14,888 nt of DNA from an uncultured Clostridia bacterium (GTDB lineage: Bacteria; Bacillota; Clostridia; Peptostreptococcales; Anaerovoracaceae), in the NCBI GenBank assembly GCA_937889655.1, contig CALBZG010000046.1, forward strand, positions 1-14,888. Direction: 5' to 3'. Positions 7,187-13,973 of the stretch are shown here, in pieces. Both the position numbers and the translations under genes were made by a program. Below the pieces are notes generated by a model that made no database searches, had not been told where the DNA came from, and saw nothing but the letters and a program-made list of their open reading frames with translations. Position 1 is the stretch's first letter, and each line of letters begins with the position of its first letter.

Positions 7187-8230
7187 CTACAGTATGAAAA
7201 ATGATGCCGCCATAACAATATAAACGGCAATGAGCTGGACACCTTCCAGCCAGTTGGATTCACCGTCATTCGCCACTCTATTGGCGATAAGCACTGAAAA
7301 TACTAAAGCGATCAGCTCGAATTCATTGAACACGATGCTCATCGGAGAAAATAGAAGGCTCAGGAAAATAATAACAGGTGTAACAAACAGGATCATCTGC
7401 AGACTGGAGCCTAATGCTATCTCTATGGCCACGTCCATACGATTCTTTGCAGCCATCAGTATTGCCGTGCTATGCTCTGCAGCGTTGCCGATGATCGGCA
7501 CCAAGATAATCCCCACAAAGAATTCGCTCAGTCCGACTGCCTGAGTCATGGGCTCCACCGCGCCTGTAAAGATTTCCGACTCGATCCCGATCAATACTGT
7601 GGCGCCGATCAAAACCAGGACCGCCTTTTTCAGAGTCCATTTCGGTTGGCTTTCCTCCTGGTGGTCCACAGAATACAAATCTTTGTGGGTATAGAAGGAA
7701 AACACCAAGCTGAGGATATAAATGATAAACATGATCACTGCGATCACCACGCTCAAGCCTTCATAGCGGGTCGTCAGCAATGTCGGCGCCACCGTATGAG
7801 TAAAAATAGCCGGCACCGTCAACCCGATCACTGCAAAAAGCAGCATGCTTGCAGATACATCTATAGTCTTTTGATTGAACCGCTGGGTTTTGAATTTCAA
7901 GCCGCCAACGAGCATACTTGCACCCAGCACCAACAATATGTTCCCTATCACCGATCCCGCGATGGAAGCCTTTACGACGTCAAAGAGTCCCGCTCGCATT
8001 GCGAAAAACGCGATGATCAGTTCTGTTGCATTTCCAAAGGTGCCGTTTAGAAATCCTCCGATCCGGGGGCCTGAATAGAAGGAGATCTCTTCAGTCGCCT
8101 CGCCCATCAATCCTGCCAGAGGAATAATGGCCAGGGCGGAAAAAACAAACATCAGCGTCTGTGACAGATGCATCAGATCCGCGATGATACTCACGGGAAT
8201 GAACACCAGAAAGAATCTTAATATTTTCAT
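7187..8230 (-). CDS. cax: Calcium/cation:proton antiporter, CaxA/ChaA family
   Basis: A 347-residue inner-membrane antiporter of the Ca2+:cation (CaCA) superfamily that exports Ca2+ or a similar cation in exchange for protons. It has about eleven hydrophobic segments in two homologous halves. Each half carries its alpha-repeat motif: GNATELI (66-72) with E70 and GNAAEHST (248-255) with E252, the acidic residues that bind the ion. Between the halves lies a hydrophilic loop (about 181-200, HKDLYSVDHQEESQPK), as in CaxA proteins. Ion specificity cannot be read from sequence; Ca2+ is likely. AAGGAGA precedes the ATG, with an extended -10 promoter just upstream. The start is 131 bp from that of the divergent lipoprotein gene. 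Confidence 0.93.
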   Translation of the reverse strand: MKILRFFLVFIPVSIIADLMHLSQTLMFVFSALAIIPLAGLMGEATEEISFYSGPRIGGFLNGTFGNATELIIAFFAMRAGLFDVVKASIAGSVIGNILLVLGASMLVGGLKFKTQRFNQKTIDVSASMLLFAVIGLTVPAIFTHTVAPTLLTTRYEGLSVVIAVIMFIIYILSLVFSFYTHKDLYSVDHQEESQPKWTLKKAVLVLIGATVLIGIESEIFTGAVEPMTQAVGLSEFFVGIILVPIIGNAAEHSTAILMAAKNRMDVAIEIALGSSLQMILFVTPVIIFLSLLFSPMSIVFNEFELIALVFSVLIANRVANDGESNWLEGVQLIAVYIVMAASFFIL

Positions 8231-8256
8231 GATCGTCTCCTTTTCTTATCCCGGAA

Positions 8257-8265
8257 ATTATACCA
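8257..8265 (-). promoter_or_regulatory. Extended -10 promoter for cax
   Basis: The minus strand reads TGGTATAAT, a perfect -10 with a TGn extension, about 27 nt before the cax ATG. The -35 region is weak (a TTGATC lies slightly too far upstream), which is common where the extension is present. Confidence 0.6.
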
Positions 8266-8316
8266 TAATCCGTAATAAAATTGATCAACAATCTCTTTCT
8301 CCGATGAGGCCTGTTG

Positions 8317-8325
8317 TGATATATT
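8317..8325 (+). promoter_or_regulatory. Probable extended -10 promoter for the lipoprotein gene
   Basis: TGATATATT fits TGn plus a -10 box, 36 nt upstream of the chosen ATG. No good -35 lies at the right distance. Confidence 0.4.
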
Positions 8326-8361
8326 ATTTAGACGGCTGACAAAATGAATGGAGAAGAAAGT

Positions 8362-8778
8362 ATGAGAAGAAAAGCTCTGATCACGATAATATTAATGTTG
8401 CTTGTTATATTTGCCCTGGCTGCCTGCGGAGAATCTTCTGCGACGGCTCCAAATACAGGTACAGTTACGTTCTGTGAAAGCGTTGACAAAGACGGCGTTC
8501 CGGTCAATGAGGGAACAGAATTTAAAGCCGGTGAAGTTTATATCCATTTTGAAACCGAAAATCCTTTCAATGTCATAAAAATCCACCAAACTATCTATAG
8601 GATCGAGGGCGGGAGCGAAGAGATTTGCTATGAGCAGAATATCCGGGTGAAAAGAAACTGGTTCATGCTTTGGGGCAATAGGGAATTTTCCGAACCCGGG
8701 AAATATAGAGTGGAATATACACGACTGACGAATTCGGGCATGGTCCCAATGGGAGAAGGCCATGTTATGATTTTCTGA
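8362..8778 (+). CDS. Small lipoprotein of unknown function
   Basis: A 138-residue protein from the ATG at 8362. A start 18 bases upstream is possible, but only the later ATG has a Shine-Dalgarno sequence (GGAGAAG, about 5 nt away). It begins with a textbook lipoprotein signal: MRRK, a hydrophobic stretch and the lipobox LAAC with the lipidated cysteine at residue 22. The mature part, about 117 residues, is low in cysteine and looks beta-rich. It contains the segments GEVYIHFETENPF, KIHQTIYRIEGG and EFSEPGKYRVEYTR; the last resembles the final strand of an immunoglobulin-like or intracellular-proteinase-inhibitor-like fold, although this resemblance is only an impression. I do not recognise the family. 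It is the only plus-strand gene in the window, is divergent from cax, and its last 14 bp overlap the end of the convergent ywaF-like gene. Confidence 0.8.
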   Translation: MRRKALITIILMLLVIFALAACGESSATAPNTGTVTFCESVDKDGVPVNEGTEFKAGEVYIHFETENPFNVIKIHQTIYRIEGGSEEICYEQNIRVKRNWFMLWGNREFSEPGKYRVEYTRLTNSGMVPMGEGHVMIF

Positions 8779-9493
8779 CCCTCCAAGGGATATATAGAAC
8801 GATCCAGATTAAGAGCAGCAAAAGGATTGTGGGGATTAGATATCCCGGAGTCCCGCACCATTTTTCAAAAATTTCAAGAGGAGTTCCTTTAGGCGCGTAC
8901 CTGATGAACATATAATTGCTGCCAATAGCTCTATTTACAATAGCAGCAGCTCCGGCGAAAGCAACAAGGATCGCAAAACAAGCCGGCAGACGATGGAAAT
9001 CAGGACGAAATCCGTCCACTAAAATCCAGAGCAGCGGCAGAGTCACCAGAATCGTATGGGTCGCTGCAAACTCCAGATAATAATAGCTGCAAAACGGGTA
9101 AGGCCCCATCAGCGGCGTTATGATCGATGCGACCGCTCCGGGCAGGCTTACTGCATAGGAGAATTCCTTAAGAATCAGATTTTTTGAAATCACTGCGGCA
9201 AACTCAACTATAACCGACATCGTGCAAAGATGCAAAGGAAGCATCTCAGCAATAGAATAATGGCCGATCGACGCAGCCCATATCCAACGAATCAAGGTCC
9301 CTGCTATCATGAAAATCGCTGCAGACACTTGGATTTTCCTTCTGACATCCTTATTTTGCTTGCGATAAATCAAAATTGCCATAATTATAAACAGTGCAGA
9401 AGCAGAAACCCAGCGAAGATGAGTGGGGCCGAAGGTCTCGACCCCGATGTCCGGCGGCAAATCTGTGGCGTACGTCCAAAAGTAGTCAAACAA
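8765..9493 (-). CDS. YwaF-like (TIGR02206 family) integral membrane protein
   Basis: A polytopic membrane protein with about seven hydrophobic segments. Family marks, numbered from the chosen start, are an N-terminal FGPTHLRW, LPLHLCTMSV (85-94), LPGAVASIITP (117-127), a conserved HT (about 145) and NYMFIRYAP (193-201). The function of the family is unknown; it is common in Bacillota. I place the start at the TTG at 9493 (242 residues), not at an ATG at 9544. The TTG has AGAGGA 9 nt upstream and gives the family-like beginning LFDYFWTYATDLP. The ATG has no ribosome binding site and lies inside a terminator-like hairpin. The choice of start is probable, not certain. The gene lies directly downstream of a candidate structured RNA that may be its leader, and its 3' end overlaps the lipoprotein gene. 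Confidence 0.8.
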   Translation of the reverse strand: MFDYFWTYATDLPPDIGVETFGPTHLRWVSASALFIIMAILIYRKQNKDVRRKIQVSAAIFMIAGTLIRWIWAASIGHYSIAEMLPLHLCTMSVIVEFAAVISKNLILKEFSYAVSLPGAVASIITPLMGPYPFCSYYYLEFAATHTILVTLPLLWILVDGFRPDFHRLPACFAILVAFAGAAAIVNRAIGSNYMFIRYAPKGTPLEIFEKWCGTPGYLIPTILLLLLIWIVLYIPWRVRKS

Positions 9494-9528
9494 ATTTTCA
9501 CGTCCTCTCAGTAAATCTGCAAACAAAT

Positions 9529-9577
9529 AATAAAGGGTAAGCATTCAATCCATTTCAGAATTGGCCTACCCTTTATT
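9529..9577 (-). terminator. Terminator-like hairpin between the candidate RNA and ywaF
   Basis: Perfect 11-bp arms AATAAAGGGTA and TACCCTTTATT on the minus strand, a 27-nt loop with a few more possible pairs (CAAT/ATTG), followed by the T-rich ATTTGTTTG. The U tract is interrupted, so this could be a weak or conditional terminator. It overlaps the ATG that would be the longest start of ywaF. Confidence 0.55.
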
Positions 9578-9858
9578 TGAGGTGTACCACAATGGCGTAC
9601 GTCCTCCTTTCCTAACTTCCCCTAAACCGGTCATCTGATATGGTGCATTCAGATATTACTATCATTGTCCCGGCTGGATCGACTTTTCTTCCAAATTTGA
9701 AAACAGTCTTTCGGCTTATTATTCAAACCGGAGATTTTCTGTCCCGGATCAGTTTGCTATCTAGTTAGGACGGTAGCCTACTGTTGTCCGTTTCTGTCGA
9801 TTTTTCAGGGTGTCTCACTTACTTCAGCATCCTTATTCAGGACACCTTTTCTTTGAGT
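9529..9858 (-). ncRNA. Candidate structured RNA or long regulatory leader, family not identified
   Basis: About 330 nt with no supportable reading frame but with an excellent promoter at its start and a terminator-like hairpin at its end. Helices that can be drawn from the sequence, in window positions, are 9809-9814 with 9841-9846 (GGTGTC/GACACC), 9728-9731 with 9744-9747 (CCGG/CCGG), 9681-9688 with 9699-9708 (8 pairs with a 2-nt bulge), 9633-9638 with 9649-9654 (ATCTGA/TCAGAT), enclosed by CCGG/CCGG at 9627-9630 and 9670-9673, and 9584-9587 with 9597-9600 (GTAC/GTAC). Between the helices are purine-rich single strands, notably GGGGAAGTTAGGAAAGGAGG near 9603-9623. It lacks the hallmarks of tmRNA, RNase P RNA, SRP RNA, T-box, lysine, cobalamin or c-di-GMP riboswitches. 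It is either a free-standing RNA or an attenuated leader of ywaF. Boundaries are estimates. Confidence 0.55.
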
Positions 9859-9864
9859 AAGCTT

Positions 9865-9893
9865 ATATTACCACTAAGGGGAGTGCCTGTCAA
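9865..9893 (-). promoter_or_regulatory. Strong promoter of the candidate RNA / ywaF leader
   Basis: A perfect -35 TTGACA (9893-9888), an exact 17-bp spacer and -10 TAATAT (9870-9865). The predicted start is near 9858, about 365 nt upstream of the ywaF TTG start. It is one of the best promoters in the window, yet the first coding start is unusually far away. Confidence 0.85.
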
Positions 9894-10005
9894 TAGTTAT
9901 TATCAGAATATTTAATTTATTTTTTGTATTTTTTTTGTATTTCTTGGATCCGGTTCCAGCAAGTCTCGCCTACAGGGTAAACCAACCAGGTCAATACCTT
10001 GCTGA
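9894..10005 (-). other. 3' flank of the lactate permease gene
   Basis: The gap between the permease stop codon and the next promoter. A 7-bp inverted repeat (CAGCAAG 9957-9963 with CTTGCTG 9998-10004) starts just after the stop codon and encloses a region with smaller possible pairings. It is not followed by a U tract on the minus strand, so it is at best a weak terminator or an mRNA-end structure. The rest (9901-9945) is very T-rich on the plus strand. Confidence 0.4.
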
Positions 10006-11574
10006 CTATAGCAAAATGCGCTGGTAAGCCATGACGACCAATCCCATCAAAAGCACATAACCAAGACAATATTTCAGTGTGAAGCGAAGCATTTTACTTT
10101 CCATATCCGCAAGGCTGGTCACCGATGCGGCGATGGATATGCTTTGCGGAGATATCATTTTTCCTGCTGTCGCTCCGCTGGCATTTGCAGCTGTTATCCA
10201 TTCCGGGTCAAGCTTAAGTTCCAGGGCTGTCTGTTTCTGCAGATTTCCGAAAAGGACATTGGACGAGGTGTCGCTGCCGGTTATGAAAGTCCCGAGCATT
10301 CCTATAAACGGCGCGATCAAAGGATACATGCCGCCGCTGCTCGATGCGATCAGCACTGCTATCGCGCCGATCATACCGCTATAGGTCATCACTTTTGCCA
10401 AAGCTACGATCGAGAGAACAGTGACGATGGTTTTTCGGGTCTGCTGCAAGGTGGCGCCTAATACCGACAATAAATCACTTCCAGAGAGGCCCTGTATCAA
10501 TCCCCCGAATATTGCCGACAGAAATAGAATACTCCCTCCGCTTGTCAGTAAAGGGATAAGAAGCGGTTTGCCGCCGTCTCCGAAATAAAATTGCTGCTCG
10601 ATGACAAACGGAGCCTCCTGCAAGAATTGAGCTTGCGGCACCAGTCGAGTCAATGCAATAAGAATCAGGATAAGGATGTACGGTATCCATGCTTTGATCA
10701 TTTGAGGTTTCCTGTGCTCTCCTTTTTCTTCAGAAGATCCCGCTGATTCTACGAAAGGTTCGTCCAGTTCAAATCTCCAAATTTGAAGAGATTTGTCACG
10801 GCTGCGGATTCTTGCTGCTATTATAAGAACTGCGAGAGCCGACAACGATCCTGTCACCGCAGCCAATTCTGTCCCTATCAGCAAAACAGTCAAGGTCTGG
10901 GTACCGGCAAAGGCAAGGCCGGATAGAAGAGTCAAACCAAAAATACCATTCATGCCGCTAAGGCTTCCGGTAATGACAAAAATTAGGATAAATGGAAGGA
11001 TCACAGCAAAAGGGAACAGCTGTAGAGAAGTAAAAAGCCCCAGCGTATCTATGGAAAGGCCGGAAACCTGGGACAGCGTTTCGACAGGGACTCCCAGCAC
11101 TCCAAATGCCACCGGAACGGTGTTGGCGATCAGGCACACCACAGCTGCCTGGAAAGGATCAAAACCTATAGCTATCATCATTGCGGCCGGTATTGCCACT
11201 GCAGTTCCAAAGCCTGCGACTGACTCCAAAAACCCTCCAAAGGCAAAAGCCAAAACCAGACCCTGTACTCTCCGATCCGGCGATAGGCTTGTTAGCATGT
11301 CTTTGATGATATCCATGCTTTTGCTTTTTCGAGTAACATTATAGACAAACAAGGCCGAAACGATCACCCATATGATGGGGAACAATGCAAAAACGGCGCC
11401 TTCCGCAACAGCACCACCCAAGTGTGCCACAGGCATCCGAAAAGCAAAAAATGCAATAGCAGCGGCCATCATCAGTCCGGTCAAAGTGGCCATATGGGAA
11501 GGCAGTTTAAGAAATCCAAGGCTTATAAGCAGCCAAAGGATCGGAATAAATGCAAAAATATCAAGAAGCAACAT
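10006..11574 (-). CDS. lctP: L-lactate permease family transporter
   Basis: A 522-residue inner-membrane transporter of the LctP family (TC 2.A.14), which carries lactate or glycolate with protons. It has about twelve to fourteen hydrophobic segments. Family marks are GGFLESVAGFGTAVAIPAAM near residues 113-132, a central hydrophilic loop (about 260-290, RSRDKSLQIWRFELDEPF), GTFITGSDTSSNVLFGNLQ and AGKMISPQSISIAAS in the C-terminal third. The ATG at 11574 is chosen because GGAGG lies 8 nt upstream; a TTG two codons earlier is too close to it. It lies downstream of the selenoprotein gene on the same strand, with a 140-bp gap that holds two hairpins, so its expression may be set separately. Other small carboxylates are possible substrates. 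Confidence 0.92.
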   Translation of the reverse strand: MLLLDIFAFIPILWLLISLGFLKLPSHMATLTGLMMAAAIAFFAFRMPVAHLGGAVAEGAVFALFPIIWVIVSALFVYNVTRKSKSMDIIKDMLTSLSPDRRVQGLVLAFAFGGFLESVAGFGTAVAIPAAMMIAIGFDPFQAAVVCLIANTVPVAFGVLGVPVETLSQVSGLSIDTLGLFTSLQLFPFAVILPFILIFVITGSLSGMNGIFGLTLLSGLAFAGTQTLTVLLIGTELAAVTGSLSALAVLIIAARIRSRDKSLQIWRFELDEPFVESAGSSEEKGEHRKPQMIKAWIPYILILILIALTRLVPQAQFLQEAPFVIEQQFYFGDGGKPLLIPLLTSGGSILFLSAIFGGLIQGLSGSDLLSVLGATLQQTRKTIVTVLSIVALAKVMTYSGMIGAIAVLIASSSGGMYPLIAPFIGMLGTFITGSDTSSNVLFGNLQKQTALELKLDPEWITAANASGATAGKMISPQSISIAASVTSLADMESKMLRFTLKYCLGYVLLMGLVVMAYQRILL

Positions 11575-11628
11575 CTTCAAGTCCTCCTAATGGCAGCATG
11601 CAAGGATCAGTGCTGATTTCGTCACCTT

Positions 11629-11658
11629 TTGATGTCTGTTTATAAGGGCAGACATCAA
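11629..11658 (-). repeat. Perfect 10-bp inverted repeat upstream of lctP
   Basis: Arms TTGATGTCTG and CAGACATCAA enclose a 10-nt centre. It lies 55 bp upstream of the permease ATG. A TATAAA hexamer lies in the centre on the minus strand, without a convincing -35. It could be an operator for a dimeric regulator or an mRNA stem-loop; no U tract follows, so it is not a simple terminator. Confidence 0.7.
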
Positions 11659-11705
11659 ACAGCAGACAGGATTGACACTTTTTCTGTCTCCCTTGCCTGC
11701 TGTTT
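11657..11705 (-). repeat. Stem-loop just downstream of the selenoprotein gene
   Basis: Perfect 9-bp arms AAACAGCAG and CTGCTGTTT with an internal ACAG/CTGT pairing. It starts 10 bp after the selenoprotein stop codon. It ends in only TTT, and two of its bases are shared with the next inverted repeat, so the two stems cannot both be complete. It may act as a weak terminator, an mRNA-stabilising structure or half of a switch. Confidence 0.6.
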
Positions 11706-11714
11706 CATTCGATA

Positions 11715-12014
11715 TCAGCAGGAGCTTCCAAGCGCTCCGTAAAGCCGGAATCCTTTGTTGTACCATTTGCCTGAATAATCGACGATGGCGTTATTTACAT
11801 AACGATCCAAATTATTTTCATACACAACTTTCATTCCTGCATCTTCAATAACGATATCATTCTCTTTCTTCAGCTCATCCAGAGCCAAACTCAGTCTCGG
11901 GCCCCCTCAACCATATCCTGCAAATGAAATTCTAAGCATTTGCTTTTCAGGATCGGCAGTCTGGGCGGCCATTGACTTGAATTTTTCTGCAGCCGCTTCT
12001 GTGACTTTCAGCAT
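11715..12014 (-). CDS. HesB/IscA-like selenoprotein (Sec at residue 36, UGA)
   Basis: A 99-residue HesB-like (A-type iron-sulfur carrier fold) protein read through one in-frame TGA at 11909-11907. Before the TGA the frame gives KMLRISFAGYG-type sequence (KQMLRISFAGYG), and after it GGPRLSLALDELKKEND, then VVYENNLDRYVNNAIVDYSG and a C-terminal LYGALGSSC. The UGA stands exactly where IscA/HesB proteins carry their first cluster-binding cysteine. HesB-like proteins with GxGUGGP are a known prokaryotic selenoprotein family. GGAGGTGAG precedes the ATG. selB lies 39 bp upstream and selA just beyond, so the decoding machinery is in the same operon. A SECIS-like hairpin follows the TGA. The likely role is iron-sulfur or other metal binding; the exact function is unknown. 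A pseudogene is unlikely because both halves keep frame and motif. Confidence 0.92.
11882..11909 (-). promoter_or_regulatory. SECIS-like hairpin directly after the Sec UGA
   Basis: Starting at the UGA on the minus strand, GGGCC at +3 to +7 can pair with GGCTC at +21 to +25. An alternative register has a CCGAG/GTTTGG apical stem with a small loop. Bacterial SECIS elements lie inside the coding region, with the apical loop roughly 15-40 nt after the UGA and usually containing G and U, and SelB binds them there. The location fits; the exact fold is uncertain. Confidence 0.55.
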
Positions 12015-12053
12015 TTCCCCTCACCTCCCTATCCTTTTTCCTTGAACCAGCAT

Positions 12054-13973
12054 CTATAGTAGATGATCCGCATAATGGATCCCTGGTTTTCTAACATCAC
12101 CATCTCTATGGGTCACTTTGACGGAATCAAAATATTCCAGAATCAATATGGCTGTTTTCCGCCCTGTATTTAATAGATCCCTGAACACAGCCGCTGTGAT
12201 CGTGCCTTTTTCATCTAAGGTGCCTATCAAAATCACAGCTGCTTTTTTCAAAGCCAGATAATCAATATATTGACTATCATCCAATTTTTCAACAAGCCGT
12301 ATTGCCTGCAAGAACTTAAGGATCTCTTCTGTCTGTTTTATATTTATACCCGTTTCATCTGCAAGCATGCGGGCTGTAAAGGAGTTGAACTGCTGTTTTT
12401 GGAGATAATTTCTTATTTCAGTCACTTCTTTTTTCTCAAATATGCTATCAGCCAGGTCATCCTCCGTTAATTGTATGGCGTTATCTTTCAGGCGGAATTT
12501 ATGATTTTCAGCTAAATAATTAATAAACGCCGTGTAATCCTTCGCATTGATTTGTGGAAATACTCTGCTTTTCATTTCTTCTTTAGTTATTTGAAAACGA
12601 TAAGGGTGCACAGCCTGTAGCCGTTGAAATTCCTCGTTGATATCCTCTATTGCTTTCTGGTAAAAAGTCATGCTGAAGTATTTGTCTATTTCTTTAATAT
12701 ACACGGCGCGCCCTGTATCAAGAAGATTTTTAAGAACATTTTTGATTCTTTCCTTATCCTCCAATGTATAACGAAAGAGTTCAGCGATGTTGACCAGGTG
12801 ATCTGACATTTCCAGAATATGCTCAAGGAGTTTTTTCGGGTCCTGTGAATCTGCCAATTTGAAGAATTGCATGGTCTCCTGGCTGGATCTTTTACGGTTT
12901 TCGCAATAATGAAACAGCACTCTGCCCCCGCCGATCGTATTAACGGGCGAATACTTGCGTATGATAAACTTATCTCCCCTCAATGCCACGACGGGTTCCT
13001 CAAATCTGATCTGTCCATATCCTGATTCCCCCGAAGGAATCGAATCTGCCCCGATCAGACGTATTCTGGCCAGCACTTCTTTTGTCCCGATATTTACATG
13101 GACCCGCTGGTTGTGTTTGATTTCTTCCTTGTCTTTGATGCTGGTTAGAGCTGCATCCACCAGATTTACCGGCTCAACCATTCCTGCTTCTGCCACAACA
13201 GAACCCCTGCCAACTTTGGATTTATCCAGACCTGCCAGATTCAAAGCGCAGCGGTCCCCCATGATGGCTTGCTCCACCTGCTTATTGTGAACCTGTATCC
13301 CTCTGACTTTAGCTTTCAATCCTTCCGGCAAAACATCCACCACCTGGCCTTTGACAGCAGTTCCGCCTGTTACCGTGCCAGTTAATACCGTCCCATAGCC
13401 TGTCATTGTAAAGACTCTGTCCACGGGCATACGAAACAACTGCCTATTGACTTCCCGTGAAGCCTTGGCTGTCATCTCATCGATCATTCGAATAAGCTCA
13501 TCTATCCCCCTGCCCGATTGGGCTGATATGGGTATGATAGGAACACCTTCCATCCAATGCTGATCTAAATATTCTCTGATTTCTACTTTGAGTTTTTCAA
13601 TCTCGCTATCGTCCGCCAGATCAGATTTGGTGATGGCTGTGATGCCGTTTTTGACTCCCAACAGCTTCAAAATGTCGATGTGCTCTTCCGTTTGGGGCAT
13701 GATCCCCTCATCGGCGGCAATGACCAGCAGTGCAAAATCGATACCTGCAGCACCGGCAACCATGGTCTTAACAAATTTTTCATGTCCGGGCACATCCACG
13801 ATAGAAAGCTCCGCTCCTGAAGGTAGCTTCATGGGTGCAAATCCCAGTTCAATGGTCATGCCCCGAATTTTCTCTTCCTTCAACCTGTCCGTATCGATAC
13901 CTGTCAGGCGCTTAACCAAAGTTGTTTTTCCGTGATCAATATGGCCCGCTGTGCCCATCACCACATGCTTCAT
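12054..13973 (-). CDS. selB: Selenocysteine-specific translation elongation factor SelB
   Basis: A 639-residue GTPase that brings Sec-tRNA(Sec) to the ribosome at UGA codons with a SECIS. The EF-Tu-like part shows GTAGHIDHGKT (7-17, P-loop), GMTIELGF (38-45), DVPGHE (60-65), TKSD (115-118) and SAQSG. After the beta-barrel domains, the C-terminal 250 residues are helical and lysine-rich, as expected for the winged-helix domains that bind the SECIS RNA. I start it at the ATG at 13973 because this gives MKHVVMGTAGHIDHGKT, the normal SelB N-terminus, with CTGGAGGA upstream; an ATG 35 codons further upstream only reads through the end of selA in another frame. The start overlaps the selA stop (ATGA), which indicates coupling. 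Confidence 0.96.
   Translation of the reverse strand: MKHVVMGTAGHIDHGKTTLVKRLTGIDTDRLKEEKIRGMTIELGFAPMKLPSGAELSIVDVPGHEKFVKTMVAGAAGIDFALLVIAADEGIMPQTEEHIDILKLLGVKNGITAITKSDLADDSEIEKLKVEIREYLDQHWMEGVPIIPISAQSGRGIDELIRMIDEMTAKASREVNRQLFRMPVDRVFTMTGYGTVLTGTVTGGTAVKGQVVDVLPEGLKAKVRGIQVHNKQVEQAIMGDRCALNLAGLDKSKVGRGSVVAEAGMVEPVNLVDAALTSIKDKEEIKHNQRVHVNIGTKEVLARIRLIGADSIPSGESGYGQIRFEEPVVALRGDKFIIRKYSPVNTIGGGRVLFHYCENRKRSSQETMQFFKLADSQDPKKLLEHILEMSDHLVNIAELFRYTLEDKERIKNVLKNLLDTGRAVYIKEIDKYFSMTFYQKAIEDINEEFQRLQAVHPYRFQITKEEMKSRVFPQINAKDYTAFINYLAENHKFRLKDNAIQLTEDDLADSIFEKKEVTEIRNYLQKQQFNSFTARMLADETGINIKQTEEILKFLQAIRLVEKLDDSQYIDYLALKKAAVILIGTLDEKGTITAAVFRDLLNTGRKTAILILEYFDSVKVTHRDGDVRKPGIHYADHLL

Noticed and set aside
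8344..8361. Earlier ATG for the lipoprotein
   Set aside because: It has no Shine-Dalgarno sequence and would place acidic residues before the signal peptide; the ATG at 8362 has GGAGAAG and gives a standard MRRK lipoprotein signal.
9600..9625. Ribosome binding site GGAAAGGAGG suggesting a small peptide gene in the RNA
   Set aside because: Only non-ATG starts (ATT, GTG) follow, and they lead to a stop after a few codons. The sequence is more likely part of the RNA structure.
9541..9858. T-box, lysine riboswitch or tmRNA in the ywaF leader
   Set aside because: The T-box AGGGTGGNACCGCG motif, the lysine riboswitch core and the tmRNA ends are all absent, so a known name was not assigned.
11575..11580. 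TTG start two codons upstream for lctP
   Set aside because: GGAGG lies only 2 nt away from it, too close for initiation; the ATG at 11574 has the normal 8-nt spacing.
11590..11714. Possible tRNA(Sec) gene beside the sel operon
   Set aside because: The stem-loops here do not form a cloverleaf with a long variable arm, there is no UCA anticodon loop in context and no acceptor stem of the right length. No tRNA(Sec) was found in the window.
11715..12014. Reading the HesB-like gene as a pseudogene with a nonsense TGA
   Set aside because: There is only one stop, it is TGA, it falls at the conserved cysteine site, the frame and motifs continue after it, and selA/selB are adjacent. Sec decoding is the simpler explanation.
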